From assembly GCA_037903355.1 (NCBI GenBank), contig JBAJFE010000026.1, positions 7,502,001-7,566,000 of the forward strand: a DNA stretch of 64,000 nt, read 5' to 3'. Shown in pieces: positions 40,801 to 50,927 of this stretch (position 1 is its first letter; every line of letters starts with the position of its first letter). Position numbers and translations under genes: made by a program. The notes beneath the pieces are model-generated. The model was not told where the DNA came from and searched no databases. It saw only the letters and a list, made by a program, of their open reading frames with translations. Origin of the DNA: Trichuris trichiura (lineage: Eukaryota; Nematoda; Enoplea; Trichinellida; Trichuridae).

Positions 40801-43800
40801 GGGAATTTAGCAATAGTGCTCGCTGCCTTGCTTCAACATTGGAAATACCGATTGCCATCGCTTCCTTCAACCGGTGCAAAAGATCCGAAGCTTCGTTCTT
40901 ACATTGGTGAAAAAAATTTATATTCTCCTCGCGGGTTTCCTGATTAGCGATAACTAGACTCCTGCATTAGACGTTTTCAAGATTTCTGAAAAAGACTGAA
41001 ACCGAAAACCAGTCTCCTGAAGCACCGTCGACGAGGACACCAATACGCTTAAGGTCTCTTCGCTTTGTCGTACCTCGTTATGCATCTTGCCGATTTTGCG
41101 TCGCCGTCCATGCGAAGCTTCAACAGCCAGCCTGGCTCCGTTACCGACTTGCAGCCTAGCTGTTGAAGCTTCGCATGGACGGCGACGCAAAATCGGCGCT
41201 GTTAAGGGTAGCAGAACTGCGCAAGGAAGTTTCGGCGCTTCTGGAAGATGTCAGAAATCGTATTGCGCAAATTCGTCATTTCGAAGGCTCCATTACTGAC
41301 TTGCAGCGTGAAAGCCATAGCAGTAGAAAACAGTTGGCGCATTTGGGCTTACTTCTTGGCGAATATGGCGAAATTTCTAAAGTTATCGCTAATCAGGAAA
41401 CCCGCGAGGAGAATATAAAATTTTTTCACCGATGTAAGAACGAAGCTTCGGATCTTTTGCACCGGTTGAAGGAAGCGATGGCAATCGGTATTTCCAATGT
41501 TGAAGCAAGGCAGCGAGCACTATTGCTAAATTCCCCCGGCGATAACGGAGTTCGTTGCCGTATAATGGCAAACCTGGACGGGCGATCGAACGAGGGTTCG
41601 AAAATTGCATCCGAACTTGGATCCTTGTTAAGAAAGATGCATAACGAGGTACGACAAAGCGAAGAGACCTTAAGCGTGTTGGTGTCTTCGTCGACGGTGC
41701 TTCAGGAGACTGGTTCTCGGTTTCAGTCTTTTTCAGAAATTTTGAAAACGTCTACTGCACTGCTATCCAAATATGACCAGAGGAGACTTTTAGAAAACTG
41801 CCTGTTGTTCATATTTCAATCTCTTTATTACGGTAGCAGTGTCCCGTGAAAATAAAAAAACTATCTCCGGAGCTTTCGGATCTTTCGCGTTCCGTCTTCA
41901 GCGGTGAGATTATGTGTAGTGTGTAGGGTACCATTCATCTTCCATCGCTTTCCATGGTTTTAAAACGAGAGTTTAAAGTTTTTAAAGTTTTTTCTTCTTT
42001 GTCTGTCAGCTGCTATTTCCTTACTCCTGTATTCTTGTAGGGAATTTGTCCGTATATTTAGGCAACCTTCTAGTTTTTTCTTCCATTTTTAAACCATTTG
42101 TTCCAAAAATTGTTAGTGATTTAATCCTTTTCTTTTCTTCAATATATTTGTCCCATCTGATTTATAGTTTGTCCAGTTTTGCATTTGCGTGTCATCTGTC
42201 AAGGGAGCAGCAGTTGTGGAGTGTAATAATACTGTTCCATAAATCACTGATGTCTGCTCCTTGATCACGGCTGAAGGTCAGATTGTTTCTAATATACAAG
42301 GCTTCCTTAAGTTTCCGTAGCCGTAAGTTACTTTCGTAGCACAGTGTTCTTGGGTGAAGCGGTTGTTTGCAATTTACGGCATGTTCTACCACAGCTGAAG
42401 CTTCAATTGCTTTTTCCATCGTCTTTATTGGGTTCAAAATCGGTCTTCCACGGCGAGGTATTGGGGTGTGCCTGTTGTGGAGGCTACTTTTTGCGTTGTT
42501 GTAACTGTTTAGTTTCTTTATGTGTTCTTTGAATCTGTGTTCTAAAGTGTTACGTGTTTCGCCAATGTAAACTGCTGAACAGGAACATTCGACCGCGTAG
42601 ATAAGACGCGTTCTTTCGTTTGTGGGAATTTTTCTTTTGTCCGTACGGAAAATTGATCTGAGATTGGGAAAATTTTTGAAAAAGACTGAAACCCAATCTT
42701 TCGCCGAGCTGAATAAACTTTTCGCCTAGTCCTGCCACGTATGGAACAACTAAACGTGGATTTTGTGAGATGTTAGTTTCACGAGATTCACGTTTGTGTA
42801 GCTTGTACTTGAATACTTGGTCGATGAAGGATTTAGGGTAATGATTTTTGTAGAAGTCTTTCCTAATATAGTTAAGTTCCGGCCGTAGGTTTTCAGGATC
42901 ACAAATATTGATTGCCCTGTCGACCATTCCAGAGAGGATACCACGCATTACTGATCGTGGATGATGTAATGAGAAATTGAGATATTGGTCAGTCTGCATG
43001 GGTTTCCTATAGACTCTGGTTTTAAGCCCTTCATTTGTGCGAATAATTAGCACATCTAGAAAGGGGAGGGTTTTGTTTTCTTCTTTTTCCATGGTTAATA
43101 CGATTTGGTTAGGACGTTGTCACTACAATTCTGTTTGGTGTGAGTAAAAAAACAAATAGACGCACATTGATTGTTTTTTTCGGGAAAGACTATTGAATGT
43201 TTCTTGCTTATGTGACTTTATGTTCTGAAAAACGTGGGAGAAGATATGAAAGACAAGCAGAAATTTTCGCATCATAAAATGGTTGGTGGAAAAACAGGAG
43301 TGGTATAGTACGCCTACTACGTGACGAAGAGTAAGTCTCTTCCGCAAAATTTTCTCTTGAGTAGTGGTATTGCAAAACTTTTTCCACCTGGGGCGACGGA
43401 GGGAAAAGTTTGAGAACCTAATGGCCTCCGGGCTACGCTACGTCCTACCTTCCAGCCAATCAGGGGGCCCAAAATTGACCAATCAAAATTGGGGGCACCA
43501 GCGCTCGAGAACGTTCACAGGGGGGCGATGGAACGAAGAGTTTGAGAACCTATGCTGTAGACGCCAGGAACATGCATTAAAAATTCCGTTACCTGCTTTT
43601 CTCTGGCCTACTGTAAGCCTCCTCCATAATCCGAACTTTTCCGTAATCCGAACTACCCCCCGTCCCGACGCGTTCGGATTAGGGAGGTTTTACTGTAAAA
43701 TGTACTTAACAGTAATGTAGTTCTAAGCACTTTGAATAATCCACAGATTGCCTGGAGTATACAAGAAAAAACCTGCAAAATAAAAATTATTTTATACTTT

Positions 43801-46625
43801 GTACAGGGGAGTTGCCCATGCGTGGTTCGCCTTGCTTTGGGAATACGGTGGGCCAACCGTACTCTTTAATTCCGTATTCATGGGAAGTTTCATTGTTACC
43901 TTAATGCAGAGCCTAAATTTGGGTTTTTTGGGTCAGTGTCCCAGCTTACTTTCTGGGTAATCTGACTCAGGGAGCCTTAGACAAACGCCGTCTGCTTTTC
44001 AGCGCCTATGAAACTGTTCAGCAATCCAGCTTCAGCATCGTCTTTTAGAAAGTGATATTTTTAATAGAAACTGACTTTACAAGCGTTTATCAGTTGTTTG
44101 AACAGCGTAGGACGTAATTGCAAAAGCTTTATTACGGAATAATTCCCGTTTAATGTGTTTAATAACTCCGGAGTTATTAAACACATTAAACGGGAATTAT
44201 TCCGTAATAAAGCTTTTGCATTATGAAAGCATACGGTCCCGTACGAAGAAACCACATTTTCAAGCGTAGAACGTAGCTGAAATTTTTTGAATATTCTTTT
44301 CCAAATGATTGCGTGGATAGAACATTGCCCCTACGAATCCGTTGCTCTTTTTTGTTTCATTTGGATTTGTGCTTTCCCTTTTGGCAATTGAGGCGGTAGG
44401 GAAGCAGTTCTTGTTTTCTTTCAAGTTCGCCGCAGGGCGGTTAAAATAGCGCCCTGGATGTTGTAGCCTTGAAAAACAATTGCTGTTCGCTTTTGATGCG
44501 GTTGTTTTGCTTTAGGTCTTCTCCGACCATCGCGAGGCAATTCTAAGGACTGCGAAAGCTTTAGTCGAAGATACAAAAGCTCTAGTTGCCGGCGCCGCGT
44601 CCAGTCAAGAACAGTTGGCTGTGGCCGCTCAAAATGCCGTTCGTACAATCGTGATGCTTTCTGAAGTGGTCAAATCCGGCGCCGCAGCATTAACATCCCA
44701 GAATGCGGAAGCACAGGTTTAACATCCCCTGCTGCATTGCAGTTGACTTGTAGTTGATCAATTTTAGGTTTTGGTGATCAACGCAGTCAAGGACGTGGCC
44801 GCAGCGTTGTCCAGCCTGATTCAAGCTACTAAAAGCGCGTCCGGAAAAAGTTTCAACGACCCGGCGATGAACAACTTAAAAGAGGCAGCCAAAGTACCAT
44901 TGCGTGTAGTTTTACGTTCTGTGAGCCTTCTTTTGTTTGCAGGTTATGGTTACCAATGTGACCAGTCTTTTGAAAACCGTGAAAACCGTGGAGGACGAAC
45001 ACCAGCGTGGAACAAGAGCTTTGGAAGCGGCTATAGAGGCTATAGGTCAAGAGATTAGGGTAAAAGTCCTTGCGTCTCAGCAATATGTGCTTGTGATAGA
45101 ATCCTTTACTTAAAGGCGTACGACTCAGTCGAACAACCGCAGCGCACGGCACGACCAGAGGAGTTAATACGCGTAACAAAGCCGATCACTGATGCAACTG
45201 CTAAGGCTGTTGCTGCTGGCCAATCCTGTCAACAAGACGACGTGATAGCTGCCGCAAATTTGGCTCGACGAGTGATATCCGACTTGCTAGGATGTTGCCG
45301 AGTAATGATGCAACTACAGTCGTTATATTAACTTTTTATACATCTTATCCATTTTGAAGGCAGTTGCTTATTCTTCCGAAAATGCTGAAGTCCGCTACAG
45401 ATGTCTTGATGCGGGCAGAGATGTAGCCGTTAAAGTGCGAGAACTTCTGCAAACCCTAAATAACGTAATCGTGATCCTTTGGATGCATTTCGTGATGCAT
45501 ACAGTAGAATGTGGATTTTTAGGTTTTACTGAAGCCGACTCAAGAATTCCGTCAGATGATGACGCCGGCATCTCGGCTTATCGCCCAAGCAGTTACTGAT
45601 CTTGTTGCCCAAGTGGATTTGCTGAAGGGTGCCGACTGGGTGGATCCCAGCGATCCGGCAGTTATAGCCGAAAATGAACTTCTGGGTGCTGCTAGTTCGA
45701 TTGAAGCAGCAGCGAGAAAGTTGGCTCAGCTTAAACCTCGTCCCCAACCCAGGGTGGGTAAACTGTTATTTTCAACTCTCGAGATTCCGTACGCCTTTAG
45801 CTATTAAATTAATAGGATACGTATATTTACCTATTGAATTTACTGGTTATTTGTAGGAAGCAGATGAAATGCTCAACTTTGATGAGCAAATCTTAGAAGC
45901 TGCAAAATCTATCGCTTCGGCTGTTACTGCCCTAGTCAAGGCTGCTTCCGCGGCGCAACGAGAGTTGGTTTCCCAGGGTCGAGTAAGAGCTTCGCGGCAC
46001 TGTTTAACGGGTAATTGAACTTCTCCGTTTGTGTAAAGGTTGACCCAAGACCAACCCTGCAAACGGACGATTACCAATGGTCTGAAGGTCTTATTTCGGC
46101 AGCGCGAATGGTGGCGGCTGCCACGCACTCGCTGTGTGAAGCTGCCAATGCTTTGGTACAAGGGCACGCTTCTGAGGAGAAGCTCATATCCGCCGCAAAG
46201 CAGGTACGGAAGTTGTCTTCGTTTTTGGGTTAGCGTATATTTGATTATTGAATTTGTACTTTCAGGTTGCCGCGTCGACTGCTCACCTTCTAGTGGCGTG
46301 CAAGGTAAAGGCGGATATGAACTCGAAGGTCATGCGACGACTGCAAGCCGCTGGCAATGCCGTGAAGACTGCAACGGAACATTTGGTGCGAGCCGCAAAG
46401 CAGGCAATCGAGATAGAAGACGAAAGAACTTTGATCATATCCCAACGGATGGTATCCGGAATAGCCCAAGTGTTGGATGCTCAAGAGGAAGTGCTCAGAA
46501 AGGAAAGGGAATTGGAAGAAGCTCGCGTCAAACTGGCGGCCATTCGAAAGGCTAAGTATAAGGACAAACCAGTGGGTGGTAGCCATGAAGGATCACCGGA
46601 AGTAATGGACTATTCCGACTTTTGA
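28829..46625 (+). CDS. Talin (complete, about 44 exons)
   Basis: A cytoskeletal adaptor that links integrin tails to actin and vinculin at adhesion sites. Forty-four exons, from 28829-28964 (MAVLSLKVRI) to 46266-46625 (ending VMDYSDF), join in phase to about 2590 residues; vertebrate talin has about 2540. The FERM head is complete: F0 (DYGLFLADEDPKKGVWMENG), F1 (RMLDGTVKTLMVDDS, ITNHDEYSLVRE), F2 (LLRRKFFFSDQNIDSRDPVQ), F3 (KNKLVPRLLG, WAASPNTFTLDFGDYQDAYY). The helical rod follows, with PDKVDHTAVGAAISTISSNI, QLVACARVVAPTIDSPACQE, NCLPGQQDVDSA, AAYLVGVADANS and DLDTTIMFATAGTLN. The I/LWEQ actin-binding end reads ISAARMVAAATHSLCEAANA and QEEVLRKERELEEAR. Long introns are 29119-30368, 32874-33769, 35932-37234 and 40299-44515; most others are about 50 bases. 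Between exons 32 and 33 a 55-base intron (39467-39521, acceptor TTGAAG) explains an apparent frame change. Confidence 0.97.
33502..33732 (+). other. Protein-like open frame inside a talin intron
   Basis: Within intron 32874-33769 one plus-strand frame stays open from 33502 into talin exon 16, where it continues in the wrong phase. It encodes a charged sequence including NSTSRYSVFENEDSLYGKGL and KRAKVSLDARRSKVDLLLPK. Possible acceptors (for example AATATAG at about 33556) and donors (ACG|GTAAAG near 33620) exist. It could be an alternative talin exon, a remnant of another gene, or chance. Flanking exons 15 and 16 join seamlessly without it. Confidence 0.25.
40590..41126 (-). pseudogene. Scrambled inverted partial copy of the SEC20-like gene
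   Basis: On the minus strand three pieces of the neighbouring SEC20-like frame are joined in the wrong order. Piece 1 is the 5' 36 bases around its start codon (41126-41091, an exact reverse copy of 41160-41195). Piece 2 is a 3' part (about 41090-40973, reading KMHNEVRQSEETLSVLVSSS). Piece 3 is a middle-to-3' part (about 40966-40590, reading HRLKEAMAIGISNVEARQRA to QSFFRNLEKG). Even the 33-base loop at 41127-41159 contains a diverged bit of the gene (GACTTGCAGC, similar to 41298-41307). Substitutions relative to the intact frame are few (for example Asn to Lys, Ile to Val), so the event is fairly recent. Not a functional gene. Confidence 0.85.
41091..41195. repeat. Perfect 36-bp inverted repeat around the SEC20-like start codon
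   Basis: Arm 41091-41126 (CGATTTTGCGTCGCCGTCCA, then 16 more bases) is the exact reverse complement of 41160-41195, with a 33-base loop. The right arm contains the ATG at 41175. It forms the inner end of the larger inverted duplication. Confidence 0.9.
41175..41849 (+). CDS. SEC20/BNIP1-like SNARE, intronless, nested in a talin intron
   Basis: SEC20 (BNIP1) is a Qb-SNARE for Golgi-to-ER retrograde fusion. The frame from ATG 41175 (MDGDAKSALLRVAELRKEVS) gives 224 residues; human BNIP1 has 228. A helical N-terminal region (ALLEDVRNRIAQIRHFEGSI) is followed by a SNARE-like heptad helix, LGSLLRKMHNEVRQSEETLS then VLVSSSTVLQETGSRFQSFS. The family's pre-membrane motif appears as LLSKYDQRRLLENCLLFIF. 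The strong match QSEExxxxLVxSSxxxL supports the call. The last 15 residues (LFIFQSLYYGSSVP) are too short and polar for the expected membrane anchor and ER-retrieval tail, so the 3' end may be truncated, or a last intron may be missed. The strand is that of the talin host. It has no introns, unlike most genes here, so a retrocopy is possible. Confidence 0.78.
   Translation: MDGDAKSALLRVAELRKEVSALLEDVRNRIAQIRHFEGSITDLQRESHSSRKQLAHLGLLLGEYGEISKVIANQETREENIKFFHRCKNEASDLLHRLKEAMAIGISNVEARQRALLLNSPGDNGVRCRIMANLDGRSNEGSKIASELGSLLRKMHNEVRQSEETLSVLVSSSTVLQETGSRFQSFSEILKTSTALLSKYDQRRLLENCLLFIFQSLYYGSSVP
42190..43117 (-). mobile_element. Penelope-like retroelement, 5'-truncated and frameshifted
   Basis: On the minus strand the end of a reverse transcriptase reads TMEKEENKTLPFLDVLIIR then TRVYRKPMQTDQYLNFSLHH, the typical thumb of Penelope-like elements, and continues to YVAGLGEKFIQLGERLGFS. 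The frame then shifts by one near 42685: the expected continuation (VFFKNFPNLRSIFRTDKRKI) is in the next frame. A GIY-YIG endonuclease domain follows (IYAVECSCSAVYIGETRNTL EHRFKEH) and the frame ends at about 42190. Upstream of 43117 the frame meets stops, so the catalytic RT core is missing. A dead, endonuclease-bearing Penelope copy inserted antisense to talin. Confidence 0.88.
43390..43552. mobile_element. Paired hAT-like transposon-end repeats
   Basis: Two direct copies of a GGGGCGAYGGA...AGTTTGAGAACCTA block occur at 43390-43420 and 43521-43552. Their complement, TAGGTTCTCAAACT, resembles the terminal inverted repeats common in hAT-family DNA transposons. No transposase remains. Assignment to hAT is inferred from the terminal motif only. 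Confidence 0.4.
43611..43695. mobile_element. 85-bp pogo/Tigger-like MITE flanked by TA
   Basis: The left end CTGTAAGCCTCCTCCATAAT (continuing CCGAAC) and the complement of the right end CAGTAAAACCTCCCTAATCC (continuing GAACGCG) form imperfect terminal inverted repeats. TA dinucleotides flank both sides (43609-43610 and 43696-43697), the target-site signature of Tc1/mariner elements. The TAATCCGAA core is typical of pogo/Tigger ends. The element has no coding capacity. Confidence 0.65.
44119..44220. repeat. Perfect 102-bp palindrome without spacer
   Basis: Bases 44119-44169 are the exact reverse complement of 44170-44220, centred on CTCC|GGAG. The arm reads outward through TTATTAAACACATTAAACGG and GAATTATTCCGTAATAAAGC. 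There is no loop and no mismatch. It lies about 300 bases upstream of talin exon 36. Confidence 0.95.
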
Positions 46626-48319
46626 CCCTGCTCTTCTAAACGCGCGCCCTCTCGCTAACTAGCTGTTACGTTTTGCCGCTTTTTGTTGCATACACATCCG
46701 TATATTTGCGATTGTTCTTTCGCGGTCTGCCGCATTCCTTCCGCAGCCTCCCGTACTCGTTTGGCGAGGGTTTGCTGGCGGAGGGGAAATTTTTCGTTTA
46801 TTTATTGCCTAACTTGTCATAGTCGATCAGATTCTTGTACACACGCCACACACACACGCACGCAGACACGTTACGTACACGTTGCTTTCTGCCCTGATTG
46901 CAGAGCATACCCTTTTGAGCGACATGCTATAGATGCGAGAGCATAGATAAAGATGTTTTACTTGTACTACTGCTATTGCAGCTTGTTAAAGTAAAAGGAG
47001 CCACGTTGCTCCGGTGCCTCTTCCCTTGCGATGTATTATTTTGTTAGCTTTTCGGCTGTTCCTTGCAGTGTTAACTATGAGGTCGCATTCGGACGCTGAG
47101 TGCACTTATAGTCTGTATGTATTCCAGGTAACTTAGAGGAGGATAAACACTCAGACGTTCAGAACTTTTTTAGTTCATTCTGTGGCTTTTTAGTAGCATA
47201 TGCTTCGCTATACCTGGAAAGGCAAAGATCGTCGTTCATCTATAACAATTCAAAGTAAGTCACTATGATTGCATTGCTTTACCCGCAGGCTAAGTTCATC
47301 TAATATGAGAGTAAAGGGGAGCTTTTTGCCGAAATGAGATTGAACAAGAAGGCTAACTTTGTCTTCTATTAAATATTTCAGCCAGTTTCGAAAACAGTTT
47401 AGAATTGCTATTTTATCTGGTCTTTCTTATTGGATGAGTTCTTTCTGTTGTTTTACTATAGGCGGTATGGGTAGAGTGGCGCATTAGCGTTATTTTTCGC
47501 TTTCATTTGAACAGGTAAAGTCATTGAAGGTGCAGATGTATATTTTAGAAGTTTTTCCTCGCGAAAGAATTCGGTGTTCTTCCTTAAATTCTGAAACTTA
47601 AATTTCGTAGGTTAACGGCAGTTCACATCTTCGTGAAATCATTGATTTGCTCGCAATCAGTTATTATGCAATGGTATCAGCAATAATCTGATTTCATCGA
47701 TGAAATGAGGGAACAAAGCATTCCATTATATTACTATTTATAACGCTGTAAATCAGCAGTCCAGCACAATTATATGTCCAATGAAAGCGTGAAGTTCCAT
47801 GATATGAAGTTGGCATTACTTTTCAATTGTTTTCACATCTCTTTCAAGGGCGTAAAGGTAGATCAATAAATTCTTAACGAAGTTGGTTGTTCGATAGTTG
47901 CAATGTGGAAAACTCAGCTGTCATGTGTTTGCAGCCTTGAGAAGTTTTTTCTTTTCAAGATACTGTAACCGTTTAGCTTCACTGCCTGGAATTTTCAATG
48001 AAGCACAATTCGCAAACATTTCCGTGGGGGAAGTAGAAGCAGTTCGTTCAAGCTGCTTGGTTTCTATTCAAATCAATCGCCTACGGAGGAAGCTCATCTA
48101 TTATCAGAGAGTTGCTTAATTATGTATGAACAATTTTGGTGGACTATTCGCAACAATATGCATTTGCCAACCACAGAATACTCCATGTGTTTTATAGAGC
48201 ACTGGAGGCCGCGTTTCTTCTTGCAACTTTTACTTAGGTATTACGTCCCAACTTTAGACGAAAAAATGCCATGAATCCTTATCAACGGATTAATTCAGAA
48301 TAATTTTTATGTAGAATTT

Positions 48320-48516
48320 TTATATGAAAACAACCAGTAGAGAAAATCTTCGTTTTTTAAGAATTACTTCATCTTTGTTCCTCTGGTTCAGGGGTTTGCC
48401 CTGAGGCCTGGCCCGGGTTACATCCAACAGGCCAAACCCGTGAACCAGAGGAACAACTATGAAACAACCAAAGCCTGTTAAAAGACACCCAGTCTTTCGA
48501 AACAATTACTTCATCT
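48320..48516. repeat. Direct duplication carrying a central hairpin
   Basis: TATGAAAACAACCA (about 48323) and AATTACTTCATCT (48362-48374) recur in the same order as TATGAAACAACCA (about 48459) and AATTACTTCATCT (48504-48516). Between the copies lies a hairpin whose arms GTTCCTCTGGTTCAGGGGTT and AACCCGTGAACCAGAGGAAC (about 48378-48453) pair with one mismatch around a GC-rich loop. Possibly an insertion flanked by duplicated host sequence. Confidence 0.5.
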
Positions 48517-49073
48517 GCACCATTATAGCACGGTGTCGAGCTGACATTTGTTTAAAGCGTTGGTGACCGGTTGGAAAAAGTGCTAAGTTAACATCACGTT
48601 CCTTGCACTCGAGAAAGTTTTTACAACTTCACGGTTTTGCCTAATAACCTTTGATTTGACGAACAGTAGAAAAGTTAAGCCGTTCGTCAGCCCAAAGCAA
48701 CAGGCAGCGTTTTGTTATAAGGTCTGAGAGATGGGTGCAAGCAGAAATCACTGCAATTATAAGTCCATTTTTTTCGGTGAGAAATGCCCCTCATTAAGAA
48801 TTTGTTCGGGATGCAACACAAGCTGTTGATTGGACATCTATCCCTCTTAAGCTATCCAGAAGCAGAATAATCTCCTGGAAAAACTCACTCGTCCTGCGAC
48901 TTTTACAGATTGACTACGGTGCAAGCTGAACCGTTTTCAATTGTAGTAAAGATAGTAAGGCACAGATAACGCGTAACGTGCAATGATAGTAATAATTTGA
49001 GAATTTATACAAAACAGTCTTAGTCAGTCGTTCAGCATAGCTCCATGCTATCTGAGACACTGAGTCATTAGAC

Positions 49074-49145
<72 letters not shown>
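49074..49145. repeat. (TAT)n microsatellite, about 24 units
   Basis: An uninterrupted run of TAT/ATT trinucleotides over 72 bases. It is the longest simple repeat in the window. Confidence 0.97.
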
Positions 49146-49249
49146 CGTAATTGTTGTTGTAGAACTTAAAAAGAGCCGCACAAACTAATAGGTTCTCTAT
49201 TTTCAAACTGTCCCAACCGTTCCATCATAAAAAAATGCAGGTTCTTTTT

Positions 49250-49356
49250 TAAAAAGCATGCTGGCCATCGTGTTCTGCCATTAGTGTGGAGCATTAAGTC
49301 CATCCTGAGGCTTACGTAAGGGCAGAACAGGATGGCCCGCAAAATTACAGTATGAC
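49250..49356 (-). mobile_element. Short inverted-repeat element, copy A
   Basis: GGCCATCGTGTTCTGCC (49263-49279) pairs with GGCAGAACAGGATGGCC (49321-49337) around a short loop. The right arm, 49304-49356 read on the minus strand (GTCATACTGTAATTTTGCGG, then GCCATCCTGTTCTGCCC), is nearly identical over 53 bases to 61026-61078. This marks a dispersed non-autonomous element. Boundaries are approximate. Confidence 0.6.
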
Positions 49357-50927
49357 AGTGGAACTCCAGGGAAAGTTTCCATTTTCCACTGAAGATGGTC
49401 CGAAAGCGGTTCGGAAAACCCATGCAAAAAGCTTTTTACTAGTAACTTTATCAACGAACGTGATTAGTCTAAAAAACAGAAAACTGCGAAAGAGCGTTGT
49501 GAAACATCATTAGTTGCTTGTAAAAATTTTTTGCGGTTTTCTCAACATATTTTTAAAATAACGTTTATTGCATAAACGTTGAGTGCGGAGCTTTCGGGTT
49601 ACTACGGGACCTGCCGTCAGCGCAATGTGTGCCGCCCATCGGGTCGGTCTTCATGGCTGCAAACCGCTCCATCCGACCAACTTTGGCACAGACCTCAACC
49701 GTCAGCTCTATCTTGAGCCGTCCGACCTTGGTCCCACCTAGTCAGTCAGACGCTGCGGCGAGCGCCCAACCGACCTTCCGCGACGGCGACACGTTAACAA
49801 AAATCACAAAAAATTTGTACAAGAAGCGTTTTAAAAAACATCCGTTAAGAAGAAAGAAGAAATAAGAAAATCATTGCTTACTGTTACTATTACTATTAAT
49901 GCTATTGCTGTGTCGGATATTTCATCCCAAAGTTTATTTTACGAAAAACCTTGAGTTATCGAAGAACTAAACTTTATTTTTTCAAAGTTTTCACGACTTC
50001 TCCTGTCTAGTCAGCGAAAAGAATAAGATAAAGTAAGCTTCCATTGTTCGAACAGCTCTGAAGAAATTGCTTGTTTATTCTTCGCCAAGCTGGATTTTTC
50101 TTGAAAGTAAACTTCGGAATGAAGGCTTATTATGCATTGCGCTTTCAGAATTCTCCATGCCGCAACGTCAGCATGCCGGAGAAAATATGCTATAATTATT
50201 CAGTGACTTATAATGGGGTTAGCTCAGCTGCTGGGTGATGAATGCTTGCACAGCCAGCATGTCCCTTTTCTCACACGCTCACAACAGAATGATGTCAATT
50301 CAAGTCATGTGAATCAGCTTACGATGAAAGCTGGTTTTACCAACTCTACTCGCGAATAGAATATCTATCATGTAAACAAGTAAAAGTCTTCTTCAATTTT
50401 ACGAATTTTGTGCATAACGTACTGACAATCGACTTTTACTAAGAGTAATACGGCATCCTTACGTGAATGTCAATAAAGATGCTGTAACCGTAATAGTTAT
50501 TGATTTGTCAATTTCAGTCACGATTTTAAGAAATCAGCTTCAGTTTTTCTTTGACAAAGAACACCTTCGCTGTGTTAAAGTTTTTTAAAATTCAAAAAGG
50601 TCGGGCTACTTAGTATTTCGTTCCACAAGTTTCGGGGTACTATTTGGCTAATTGATTTTCAACGTTAGCCCACTCCGTACTTCCTCCTTTCTAGAATGAC
50701 GAATCAGCTCTTCACTCAGCACCTAATAATTACTGATGGGCAGATGCTTCGTGGCTATTCAGCGCCTTATGCATTGAAGAAATTGATGAAACGGCTACTC
50801 GAAGTTGTACTTCATAAATTATTTCGCAACAGCGTTTCGTCCACTTCAAATGGCTCCAAAAGGGAAAAGTCGTCTTGTTAGATAAACCCGCTTAACAAAG
50901 AGATGTTGTAGCGACAAATCTTCTTCT

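Larger units (their letters stand above)
40299..44515 (+). other. 4.2-kb talin intron hosting a nested gene and mobile elements
   Basis: This intron lies between exon 35 (ending TLNPEREGE) and exon 36 (starting VFSDHREAIL). It is nearly eighty times the modal intron length of the gene. It contains, in order, an antisense mosaic of SEC20 fragments (40590-41126), an intact-looking SEC20-like frame (41175-41849), a Penelope-like fragment (about 42190-43117), transposon ends (43390-43695) and a perfect palindrome (44119-44220). Confidence 0.9.
46626..50927. other. Spacer after talin
   Basis: Contains the talin 3' UTR, a short CA-rich stretch (about 46841-46869), an interrupted duplicated segment with hairpin (48320-48516), a trinucleotide repeat (49074-49145) and one copy of a short dispersed element (49250-49356). 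An open frame at 49629-49865 ending in a Lys/Arg-rich run was not recognised. No gene is supported. Confidence 0.5.

Noticed and set aside
49629..49865. 78-codon frame ending in a Lys/Arg-rich run
   Set aside because: No family was recognised and it stands alone in spacer. The basic tail comes from A-rich sequence.
50214..50240. GGGGTTAGCTCAGCTGCTGG, resembling the 5' end of a tRNA
   Set aside because: No T-loop box (GGTTCGANTCC) follows at the right distance and no cloverleaf forms.
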